Shown: piece after piece, positions 55,401-64,000 of the stretch
Layout of the letters: the number at the start of each line of letters is the position of its first letter
How positions within the stretch are numbered: the first letter of the stretch is position 1
Assembly (NCBI GenBank): GCA_905178155.1
Contig: CAJINV010000002.1
Location: 1,401,809 to 1,465,808 of the forward strand
Direction: 5' to 3'
Source: Amoebophrya sp. A120
Lineage: Eukaryota; Sar; Dinophyceae; Syndiniales; Amoebophryaceae
DNA: 64,000 bases
Position numbers and translations under genes: made by a program
The notes under the pieces: generated by a model
The model's input: only the letters and a program-made list of their open reading frames with translations
What the model was told of the DNA's origin: nothing
Databases searched by the model: none

Positions 55401-56968
55401 AACCATCTGGGAATTCTGAAGATTCTGGCCTTGCACCTGATGTTGTTGCATCATTCCGCGACCGTGTTCGTAGCCTAGAGTCTGCGTCGTGTGTCCCAGG
55501 TTGTTGTACCAATCTACTGCGTTATTTTGTTCTTGTAATACCGGGGAGGAGGTGTTTTTCTGGAGGTCATGCAAGTGGACGAATTGCTGCTGGTTTTGGT
55601 GCTGCAAAGACGTTGATGATGAATGCGGCTGTGGACCAGCTGTCAAACTTTCCTTCGACGCATCCTGCATGAATCCCCCGTCTTCCAAAAAGATGCTCGT
55701 CATCATGTTATTGTCCGTAGACTTCGCACGCTTCCCCACCCGCGGGTCGGTGTTTCGCGAAGAAGAGGATGCGGGACCATTTCCCCCGAGATTCGTGCCG
55801 TATCCAAAGTCCGTACTTCTGGTTCGTTTCTCGCTGCTGCCCACGTTCACACCGTGCGGCACTGTGGACAGCAGGTGGTCCGTGCTTCTGCCAGAGGCTA
55901 AGGGGGTGGACGCTGGTGGGGGGTGCTTCGACCCCGTTCCTGGGGTTCTCGCGGCACTGCCGGCACGATCTGTGATCGATTGTCGAAAACGTAAGCGTAC
56001 TCAGTATGCCCAAGCAAATAAACACATCGCAAAGGCAATGAAATGATATCGACGGATGCAAAATGAAAAAAGAGCACCAACACCACATCCACAAGGACAA
56101 GCAAAGAAAGCATGACAAACATAGGCAAAAGCACAAACATGTTACCTTTCGACCCGCTCGCGCCCGCCCGGTTTTTCGAGTTGTGTCTTGCCCTGCTGCC
56201 GCCTGATTCAGAGCTCCTACTACTCGTACCACCGGACGGAATGATTTGCGGCTCGATATCATCTTCCAAGCTCTCCTGCTGGCTTCTCCGCGCCGCTGAA
56301 GCGTCGAATCTTGTTGTACTATATTCATCTTCAATTCCTTCATCCCGTTTCATCCCTCCTAACGGCCGAACCGCCTTCCCTGCTTCTCGCAACACCGGTA
56401 GTTGTTCATCTTGTTCTACGCCCTTGTTTGACCACTTCTTTTGTTCCGCCCCCGTTTTCGATTTTGAGGATTTTTTCTCCCCCGCGTCCTCAAAGAAAAT
56501 GTCTTGCGTGGACGCAATTTTCTTGTTCTGTTTCGTTTTATTCCCGAGGAGTATGACACCCTGCTCTTCCTTCTGCTTGTCCTCGATCGTACCCTCTAAA
56601 GTCAGTAAACTCGCCGCCACGGTTAAAGCCAGCAACCGCCACTGCTCCTGCACTTTCGGGTTGTACTCGTGCGTGTAATCGTCCAGGTTCCCCAGAGCGG
56701 AAGGCCGCTCCTGGTTGAAGTTCTGCTTATTCGTAACTACCGCGGGAATGAACTCTCTGGTTTCCGTGAGGCGGGAATTGTAAGCGTGGTCTTTTTGGTT
56801 CTGGTTCTGCAGGAGTTCGCCTTGATGTGTTTCTTTGTGATCATCCGTAATGTCCACGGTGGACACGGCCAGGGAGGAAATTCCGGGCATCTTCTTCTTC
56901 GATTTCTGGAGGGAAGCGCGGCCCCGGGACAGCCCCGGACAGCAGCAGAAGGAAGAGGAGTCTTGCAT
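49421..56968 (-). CDS. Giant Gln/Asn/Ser-rich protein, about 2020 residues
   Basis: Exons: 56968-56146, 55969-53603, 53360-52151, 51828-51038, 50886-50177, 49949-49853, 49640-49590, 49471-49421. Intron 1 is GT-AG (GTAACATG ... GATCACAG) and keeps phase (GSKDRAGSAART); the others are introners A, D, B, M, H and J. The protein is mostly low complexity: Gln/His runs in exon 2, Ser/Thr/Gly and Lys/Glu stretches after, and a Gly7-Gln3 end (ARGGGGGGGQQQAYYR). Two parts look folded: DDYTHEYNPKVQEQWRLLAL near residue 100 and VEIFTTPEWAIQKSKEILDS just before the end. A Cys-rich start (SSFCCCPGL) could be lipid-modified. Such disordered Q/N-rich proteins are often transcription or RNA-granule factors, but nothing here proves it. 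Confidence 0.65.
49472..49589. mobile_element. Introner, family J (shortest, 118 bp)
   Basis: Ends TATCCCAGAAAAACAAGC and TCGTTTTCTTTCAGGATA with inner arms GCTGGCAGGTCA / TGACCTGCCAGC; flanks CTGGC and CTCGC. Confidence 0.88.
49641..49852. mobile_element. Introner, family H
   Basis: Ends TATCGCACGAAAAAAGTG and CAGTTTTTTCTTGCGATA, inner arms TTTCACTGTAA / TTACAGTGAAA; target duplication AAAAA. Removal gives HHGDFSLSNLVATH. Confidence 0.9.
49950..50176. mobile_element. Introner, family M (single, degenerate)
   Basis: Left end TGGTACACTGAATGCGG, right end CCGGATTTCACTGTAATA, partly complementary; flanks TCAAC and TATAC. Boundaries come mainly from the restored frame MSSVEIFTTPEW. Confidence 0.6.
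50887..51037. mobile_element. Introner, family B
   Basis: Ends TATGCATTGCAAAAGTATCG and ACTTTTGCACAGGATA; flanks ACAAC and AGAAC. Confidence 0.88.
51829..52150. mobile_element. Introner, family D
   Basis: Ends TATCGCAAGGAAAAATCC and TTTTTTCTTTTTGATA; flanks TGCTG and CGCTG. Confidence 0.9.
53361..53602. mobile_element. Introner, family A
   Basis: Ends TATCAAATGCAAAAGTGTCT and GACACTTTTGCACTTGATA; target duplication AAACG. Interior is very similar to the copy at 38213 (shared GCATGACGCAGAAGG-type core and GAAAAGCGTTCGCAATG), suggesting recent common descent. Confidence 0.94.
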
Positions 56969-57745
56969 GGTGTTGGTGAAAGTGCGATGCTAGTATTCGT
57001 CGTATTGTACAAGTAGTTTGTTATGTCGTCACGGCGGTCCTCCCGTCGTCTTTCTGAAACTTCTTCGCATAATCATACAGAATAGGCTGAAGACAACATC
57101 ATACACTGACTGGAATGATAGCATTGACACTTCTGTGTAGAACCAACTCCAAAACCTATGCTGTGAATTTCAATTTTTCAATCGGAAGAAGAACAGCGGT
57201 CGCTGTCACGCACGGAATGTCATTATGAAAATGAATGAAAAAACGCAAAAAAAACCACGCGGTCGTAACAAGCATCAACTACGCATTGATGTTCACGCAC
57301 ACACCGTCACTGTTTACGCTGTCTGTCGCAGTAGAAGATAGAGAACAAAGTCGGAGAAGTCGTGGTAACTGCACAGCACGGAGTCCAGCGAAACAACAAG
57401 AAACCCGGTTCTGCAGTGAGGGGCTGCGTCGTCCTCGGTGGTGCGTATCTTCAAGTTTCAAAATCGTCCAAAATCGTTCATCGTGTTCGCGTACAGTACT
57501 GTAGGTACTGCTTGTTGAAATCATAATATCTGAAACGGTTTATTACCCAGCCCAGGCGAAAAAGTTGACAAACAATCCTCCATGTTTTTCTCTTCATCAC
57601 AAAACGTCAAAGTATTTGATGCTGCTCAGGTACACTTTCACAAAATTTCTTCACAATCTCTTCCGCATTATCTCCCGTAACAGCGACTCTCTACTTCCCG
57701 ACAGGAACGACAACGTCAACGACCCAGCACCAAGAAGCTGCTTCA
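56969..57745. other. Intergenic, 780 bp
   Basis: 5' flank of the giant gene and 3' flank of the last gene; no gene or introner seen. Confidence 0.5.
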
Positions 57746-60700
57746 TCAAAACTCCGGAAACGCGGTCATCACCCGTTGGTGCGGGAGCTTCAACTTGTTC
57801 ATCCCACCACCCCCAGGACCACCTCCACGCCCACCGCTCAGCAACGTACTACCCCCCTCCTCCGACCCCTCACTCCGCGGCGAGCTCAACGGGGTGCTCG
57901 CCTGCGCGGAAGAATTTGCGCTCCACCGGCTGCTCTTCCGCTCGTACCGACTGGTGCCGTACCGTTGCCGGCCCTTCGCCCGGAGGAAATCAAATTCCAC
58001 CGGATCTAGGAGTTGTTTTTTACCGCTTATAACCGCCTTCGCCTTCGCGGCTTGGGCTTGCTTCGCGAGGATGGCTTTGTGGTCGACGGGATCGGGGACC
58101 GTGGAGGGGGGAAATTGGTCGATCACGATAGGCGCTTCGTCGTTTTGATCATGCACATGCTCCGCTGGATCAGGTGCTGTTGCAGGAGGGGGTAAAAATG
58201 CTTCTTTTTCGTCTTTGTCTTCCGGGAAAGCGAACGCCACGGTGAGTTTCTTTGGTTCTTGTTTCTCCATTAAGAAAATGCCCCGTTCTACTTTCCCCGC
58301 CTCGCCATCGCTGCGCTCTTGTGCTAGAGGCCGTGCCTCCGTGGCTTTTTCATTCAGAGCACCCTGCTGTTGTCCCACAGTCTCTTTGCTTGCTGACAAC
58401 ATGCTAGTAGAACAACCGAAGTTTACCCCCAAAGTGGAAGACGACGATGTACTACTGGTCGGTGTAAAGGCGCACTTCCTGTCCGGTCGCTTATGCATTG
58501 CAAAAGTATCGTACTACAGTTGTAGAGATCGCATTACAAATTTGCTCAGCATGAGAAACGGAATTTGTCATGCTGTTTTACCTTGAGAAGAAGATTTGTC
58601 ATTCATATACTGCAATTAGTACGAGTGCGATACTTTTGCACAGGATATCGTTTGAACTTGAACAAAGCCGGATCCTCTTCCGTTTCGTCTCCGTCGTCGG
58701 CAGTTTGGCGGAGCGGTAAGAACTTGTCATCCGACGTCGGAAGAAGAACATCACTTTTTCCCGGCATAATTCCCGCTACTTGTGCCGGTGGTGCTGCTCC
58801 TGTCGCCAAAGGAGTCGTCGTGTCTTCCATGCTTTTCAAGGAAGTGGTTGACGCTGGTGCGGAAGTGGAACTCTTTTTCTCCATCCCCTCATAGCACATC
58901 TTCATCATCCTGTGCGAGATCATGGGTTTGGGGGCAGAGGGTCTTAGTTTGCTGCTGCTGTTGTTGTCATCAGCTGGAACTGCCGCAGCAGCAGCTACTT
59001 CTTCGCTCTTGCTTTTCGTCGTGCTCGGCTTCGTGCTGGTAGACCGTCTTCTAGTTTCACTTGGTTCGAGCACAACCGATTCGTCGAAAGGGTGTTCCTG
59101 CAAAACTCCTCCGCAACTGGATCTAAGCCCCGATGACCCGACCACCGCAATTGTGGAGGTGTCTCTGGTGCGGTCTGTTTCCTGTTCGAGAAGGGTGGTG
59201 GTGGGCTGCTCGTGCGTGGAATACGGTTCTTCCTGTAGGTTTGTTTCACCAGATTCATTTGTGTTAATCTCCTGCACAACCTTTTCGCTTCCAACAATCT
59301 TGTCTTCAAACACACTCCCCCGTCCTCTCCCTGGGTTTTCGTGGTCGACCAGGACGAGGTTTATTTCTCGTGCTAGAAGTACTTCACCGGTCGCGGCTGT
59401 CTTATTTTGATCTTCTCTAGTTGTACCTTTCGTCTGCTCGTCTTGCAGAAGCAGATCCACACCAATCTGCCCTGGTGCTTTTTGCTGTTGTATTAAAGCC
59501 GCTTTCTCGTGCACCTCCGGATCGATGATGTTATCCAAAAGAACGCAGCTTCTCGTCGAGGTAACGGAAGTGATTCTCCGACAATCGTTACTCCTGTTGC
59601 TGGTGTTGCTTTCTCGAAGATAGGCCTCTTCTTCGTCTTCGTACAACACGTCATAAGTCGCAGAAGCGGAACTTGTCTTGCTGGTTGCGATAGAGGTCGT
59701 CGTTGGCCCGGTTTTAGTACCATTCGTGGTGTCCTCAGAAGTAGGGGATGAAGTTGAAGATGCTGCGCTTTTACTGTGCGAAGATGTTCTTGACTCAACA
59801 GCAGGAGCAGAACTTCGCGGCTTGTCTGCTGATGCGAGAGCATCTTCATCTGCGGCCGCAGCTGCATCAGCTGGAAGAACTGGCGGTTCCTTCACCGTGG
59901 CTGTGTCCGTGCTGGAGCTGGAAGAAGTGGCTGGTTTGTTATCCGTCGACGAAAGCCGCGGAGGTACAGCCGCTGGTATCTCATCATCATGCGCCGTAGC
60001 AACTGGGTGGCCTACTACCTGGTCCACATTGAATGCAGGCTTGTTACTAACACCGGTCGTCGAAGCTGCTGCAGGTGCTGCTACTGCTTCTTCCCCTACC
60101 GGCTCAACAACATCCTTCTCTTCGCAGTAAAACTGAAATTTCTGCTCCGACAAGCAGCTTGTCAGCTTCAATTTCAACTTGGGCACTTCCAACCTCCGCG
60201 ATGATGATGAAAATTTATTCGAAAAAACACCAGAACCACTACTGTCTTTCTTCAAACTGCTCCTGGGTGTCAGTCTCAGCGACTCGTGCTGCTTTTCCAG
60301 ATGCGAAATGATCTGGTTTTCCGCCGCCAAAATTCGACTTGGACTTCTGGAAACATCGAGGTGCTGACAGAGTGGTTTGTAGTTATTGTTTTGGTCTTTC
60401 ATCTCCGCATTGTTTCCTGGTCGCGGAGTGGATGTTGGAGCCACAACTCGTGCAGCTGCGGGTGAAGTAGACGATGAGAACTGCTTTATTTCCCTCCTGC
60501 TTGAAGTTCTTGAAAAAGAACTTCGCGGCGTGCTCGCGTAGCTCAAATTCCCTCCCGTTTCCAACACAACCTTTTGCAACATCGGCGGTTTGAGGAAAGT
60601 TGTCTTCCCCGCGAGAAGGCGTGGCTGCATGTGTAATTCTAATTCCGGTTGTTGTTGTGATACAGCTGCAGGGCCTCGTTGCTCAACGCTAACACGGCCG

Positions 60701-61245
60701 CTGCTCCGGTTGGTGGAAAGGTCCCGGCGAAGATTGGCTGATGTGTCGTTGACGTGTGCAGCTCCGTGAAAATGATTACGACTTGGTCTCCCTCCAGCTC
60801 CTGAGGGCCTCCCTGGACTCGTGGGAGATGCGAATAGCGTACCGGTCGCGGGTGTGACGATAGGCGGCGCTTGCAGCAACTGTCTCGGCGCAACATCACC
60901 TGTAGTTCCTGCTTTCTCCTGTTTCGCTTGGCAATAGTACCTTTTCTGTGCCCGTTCCCGATCCCCCTCGCGATAGGGCCACTGCCCCGGGATGGAAATC
61001 ACCCGCGGGTCATGCGCGAGCCCGGCCGGCACCTTGTACCCGCTGGTCGTGACGAAGGCGTCGTAATGGTAGTTTTTCGTAATTTCCCGGTCGTGGCGGT
61101 CGAAATTTGGGGGGAGCGGGGATGTTCTTCCCGGAGTTGGTTGTGCTCGGCTTGGTGATGATTGGTGTTCGGGTGGGCGGAGCATGCTACTCCCCGCGGT
61201 GCCGGCAGAGCCAATGCCCGGCGGGAAATATGCAACAGAAGGCAT
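57746..61245 (-). CDS. Ser/Thr-rich protein of 1112 residues; source of duplicated 5' ends
   Basis: Two exons, 61245-58648 and 58491-57746, joined across one family B introner in frame (KFKR then PDRKCAFTPTSS). The N-terminal 110 residues look conserved and possibly folded: MPSVAYFPPGIGS, FDRHDREITKNYHYDAFV, SGYKVPAGLAHDPRV, then QWPYREGDRERAQKRY. The remainder is Ser/Thr/Glu-rich with short basic motifs and ends in a Gly-rich stretch and LPHQRVMTAFPEF. I do not know the family. Two partial copies of its start lie directly upstream (62279-62469, 63590-63626), each with its own 5' flank, and KNYHYD recurs at 42.7 and 44.2 kb, so the N-terminal module seems prone to duplication. Confidence 0.68.
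58492..58647. mobile_element. Introner, family B
   Basis: Ends TATGCATTGCAAAAGTATCG and ACTTTTGCACAGGATA; flanks TCGCT and TCGTT. Confidence 0.9.
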
Positions 61246-62278
61246 CTTGGTGTTGGTGCCGCCCGCTTGACGTTGTGCTAATGTAGATTATCGTATAGTA
61301 GCCTGGTCGCCACCAGGAACAACTGACTTGTACAGGTGCGCATCTCAAAGTGAACTAATACTTTTTCCACAGACTTTACAATTGCATGCTGTCAGTTTGC
61401 AGAATTATTTCTTGTCACTCATCCAAAAAATCTGATACACACTCTAGCTACGCAAGTCCATAGAATCTCCCTTACACTCAAAAAGCAGCTAAGCGTTGCT
61501 TACTCCCGTATAATATTTCTCATCACCAGCTCCCGGCCTCGACAACGACGGAAACTTAGTAGAAACATCGGCGCAGACCACCGCCTCTGCAGGAGGATGG
61601 GAAAAGGGAACCTCCAACGGAGAAATGAGAAGCGCAGCCTACCCATGAGGGGCCAGTCCCTAACCATCCAAAGTGCTGCGGCGAGCTGGCGCTGCCGCGC
61701 CAACCGCACCTGCGCGGAAAGCCGACCGGGACCGATGGACGGGCCTTGCGAAAGAATATACATGGCTCCCTTGGGGCCGCACCACTCCTGGTCCAGAACG
61801 CGGGCCACGCGGGGCGGCTGCTGTTCTTACGGCCGGCGCCACCGCACGCCCGCGCCGCAAAATAATTGCGGCCCGCCGGCAAACGGGCCCGGCAAAAACG
61901 CGGGCGGGCGGCGAAAACAACGCCGGCCCGCCCGCCAGGCCTGTGGGCGATGGCCCCGGGCTTCCATCCGGGGCCTAAACAGATGCACGCACGCCGAAAC
62001 GGAAGCGGAAACGGAGGGCCCGGGCTCGGGGCGCCAGCGCTTTTTTCACACACATCGATCTGCGATCTCCACAAAGCTGCGGGCCCGCGCTCCCTCTGGC
62101 CGCCTGGCAGAGTTGCATTAAGGATTCGAAGTGAAGCCACCGGGCTCAGGCCCCCCCGCCTGTCGTCGCTTGCAGACACAAACCGACCGGGGCCCCGCGG
62201 CACGAGGACGAGCACCTCCGGCGCCATTATTGCATGGCAGCACGGCTGCGGCAGGCAGCCCCAGAGCGCCTGCGACTG

Positions 62279-62469
62279 TAGTTTTTCGTGATTTCCCGGT
62301 CGTGACGGTCGAAAGTTGGGGGGAGCGGGGATGTTGGTGGAGTTGGTTGCAGTGTACTAGTACGTGGGGATGGTTTATTGTTTTCTGGTGCAGTTGCGCG
62401 GAGCGTGTGGAGACCAACAGCGCTGGAGGAGCTAGAGCCCCCCGGCGAGAAATACGCAACAGAAGGCAT
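62279..62469 (-). pseudogene. Truncated copy of the last gene's 5' end
   Basis: Reads MPSVAYFSPGGSSSSSAVGL and continues to FDRHDREITKNY, matching the last gene's start, then loses similarity in GC-rich sequence after about 70 codons. No continuing exon is visible. It keeps an intact ATG and upstream flank, so it may be transcribed. Confidence 0.75.
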
Positions 62470-63589
62470 CTTGGTGTTGGCGCCGCCCGCTTGACGTTGT
62501 GCTAAAGCTAATGTAGCTAGATTATCGTATAATAGTAGACTGATCGCCAGGAACAACTAACTTCTACAGGTACGCATCTCAAAATGAGTACTTGTTTATG
62601 TTTTTCCGCAGACTTTACAATTGCATACTGTCAGTTTGCGGAATTCCTCGTCACTCAACAAAAAAATCTGAGAAACAGGCACTCTAGCTACGCAAGTCCA
62701 TAGCATCTCCCTTACACTCAAAAAGCACCGCAGGCTTGCTTCCTCCCACACAATCTTTCTCATCACTGACTCCCGGCCTCGACAACGACGCAACCTTAAT
62801 TGAAACATCGGCGCAGACCACCGCCCACGCAACAAGAAAAGGAGCCCCACAGGAGAAATTAGTCGGGGAGCTGACCCATGAAGAGTCGGGGCGCAACCAT
62901 GCCATGCAAAGTGCTGCGGCGAGCTACCGCTGCCGCGCCCACCACAGCTGCGCGGAACGAAGGTCGACCGAGCTGCGACCGACGGTCGGGCCTTCGTTGC
63001 GATCGCAGAACTCGGCCCGCTTTTGGTCGCGCCACTCCAGGTCCGGAACGCGGGTCGCGCGGCTGTTGTTTGGTTTTTGTTACAACGGGCACCACCCAGC
63101 CACCGCACGCCGGCGCGGCGAATGCAATAACCCTAGCCGGCAGTCCCGGCGCCGGGCCAGACGGCGAAAACAGCGCAGACCGGCCGCGGCGGGCCTGTGG
63201 GCGATGGCCCTGGGCTTCCGGGGCCTGCCAAAATGCCGAAGCGGAAACGGCGGGCCGTGGCCCGCCGGAAGCGTCTGCGGCTTACTTTGCCCGCGCCGGC
63301 CGGCGGGCTGTCCTCTGCGGGCGGCCATCGGTCCGCGCAGTCTTGCGCGTTTCCCAGTACTGGCAGGGCCGGAGTCGGGACAAACTCCTTTCGGGGGGGC
63401 TGTTCGCTGAAGTCTTCTTGAGATTCCAAAGCGCGGCGCCCGCAGAAGCCCAGGATAAAATGCCGGGCGCCGAAGTTCAGGCGCGGTTGCGCGCGCAAGC
63501 CTATCCACCCGGGCCACGCCGTGGCCCCTTCCTGTCGTAACTTACGGACGCAAGCCGACCGGGGCCACGCGGCGCGAGCCCTTCCGCCG

Positions 63590-63626
63590 CCATTCCGCCG
63601 GGCATGCAATATGCAACAGGTGGCAT
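63590..63626 (-). pseudogene. Second, shorter copy of the last gene's 5' end
   Basis: Only about twelve codons match (MPPVAYCMPGGM) before GC-rich sequence. Its 5' flank keeps the GGCATCTTGGTTG context of the other starts. More decayed than the copy at 62279. Confidence 0.6.
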
Positions 63627-64000
63627 CTTGGTTGATGATGTCGTGCTTGTGCTATCGGTGGGGCCCCGCGTGTAATCAATATATAGGTGACTCGAATTTA
63701 TTGCCTTTGCATAGTTCTCATTTACCAACAAACCGTGCAACAAGCTCCACACATTCTCCGAGCACCTCTCCCACACTCAGAAGGCAGAAGGTCCTTGCTT
63801 GCTACTTACGGCTCCTCCCGCCGTCCACGACACCCACTAGACAGAAACACCGCCAAAAACAACCGCCTCTGCAGCGAGCAGGAAAGGAAGCCTCCTCACG
63901 AGATAAACAAGAAACAGAGCCGCCCAATGAGGGATAGGAGCTTAGCCTTCCGAAGTGCTGCGGCGAGCTACCGTTGCCGCGCCTGCCACAACGGCGGCCA

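Larger units (their letters stand above)
61069..64000. repeat. Tandem array of ~1.2-kb units: gene 5' end, flank and GC-rich block
   Basis: Three diverged units follow each other, the last cut by the window end. Each has, left to right: the 5' coding part of the last gene (minus strand), a 5' flank with conserved pieces (CTTGACGTTGTGCTAA, TAGCTACGCAAGTCCATAG, CTTACACTCAAAAAGCA), a block AACATCGGCGCAGACCACCG, and about 0.65 kb of very GC-rich DNA containing GTGCTGCGGCGAGCT. Start codons sit at 61245, 62469 and 63626, giving spacings of 1224 and 1157. Confidence 0.85.

Noticed and set aside
61500-63540. Long overlapping open frames on both strands in GC-rich DNA
   Set aside because: Stop codons are rare in GC-rich sequence; several frames are open at once and none is conserved between the repeat units at protein level except the gene-start copies.
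1-64000. tRNA, rRNA, spliced-leader RNA genes
   Set aside because: I looked for conserved stretches such as the dinoflagellate leader core TTTGGCTCAAG and saw none; a covariance search was not possible, so absence is not proven.
1-64000. Autonomous transposase or reverse transcriptase
   Set aside because: No frame shows a transposase, integrase or RT motif; the elements here are all too short to encode one.

Overview
The window looks like nuclear DNA of a eukaryote, most probably a dinoflagellate-lineage protist; the parasitic syndinian Amoebophrya is my best guess. The evidence is: exons broken by dozens of short look-alike elements that leave the frame intact when removed exactly, recognisable eukaryotic proteins (a PP6-type phosphatase catalytic subunit, a K/HDEL receptor, an LRRC51-like protein), long Ser/Gln/Asn-rich proteins, and every supported gene on the same (minus) strand. 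The genus is an inference; no rRNA or spliced-leader gene was seen.

Twelve minus-strand genes are supported. From left to right they are: an AT-hook protein (1350-8565), a multi-pass membrane protein (10840-16815), a one-helix protein (17286-19431), a basic Ser/Lys-tailed protein (20018-21703), an unidentified gene cut into very small exons (22282-26018), a predicted secreted protein (26870-29644), a large unidentified protein (30924-37122), the PP6-type phosphatase (38077-42108), the LRRC51-like protein (44879-46320), the K/HDEL receptor (47442-48697), a giant Gln/Asn/Ser-rich protein (49421-56968) and a Ser/Thr-rich protein (57746-61245).

The main signal is a system of introners: about 53 elements of about 120-335 bp in at least 13 terminal-repeat families (called A to M here). 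Each starts near TAT and ends near ATA, has terminal inverted repeats, and is normally flanked by a 5-bp target duplication. Removing the element plus one duplication copy restores the reading frame; this is provable codon by codon in the phosphatase, the K/HDEL receptor and the LRRC51-like gene, where the protein family is known. For most of them no placement of the boundary gives GT-AG ends, so they must be spliced by a non-canonical route, beside ordinary GT-AG introns in the same genes.

Other structures are a palindromic hairpin array inside intron 1 of the AT-hook gene (6905-8130), where the intron itself seems to have arisen from duplication of an exon segment holding AG|GT; a nested fold-back element (43584-43816); and a tandem array at the right end (61069-64000) in which the 5' end of the last gene plus a GC-rich block is repeated about three times.
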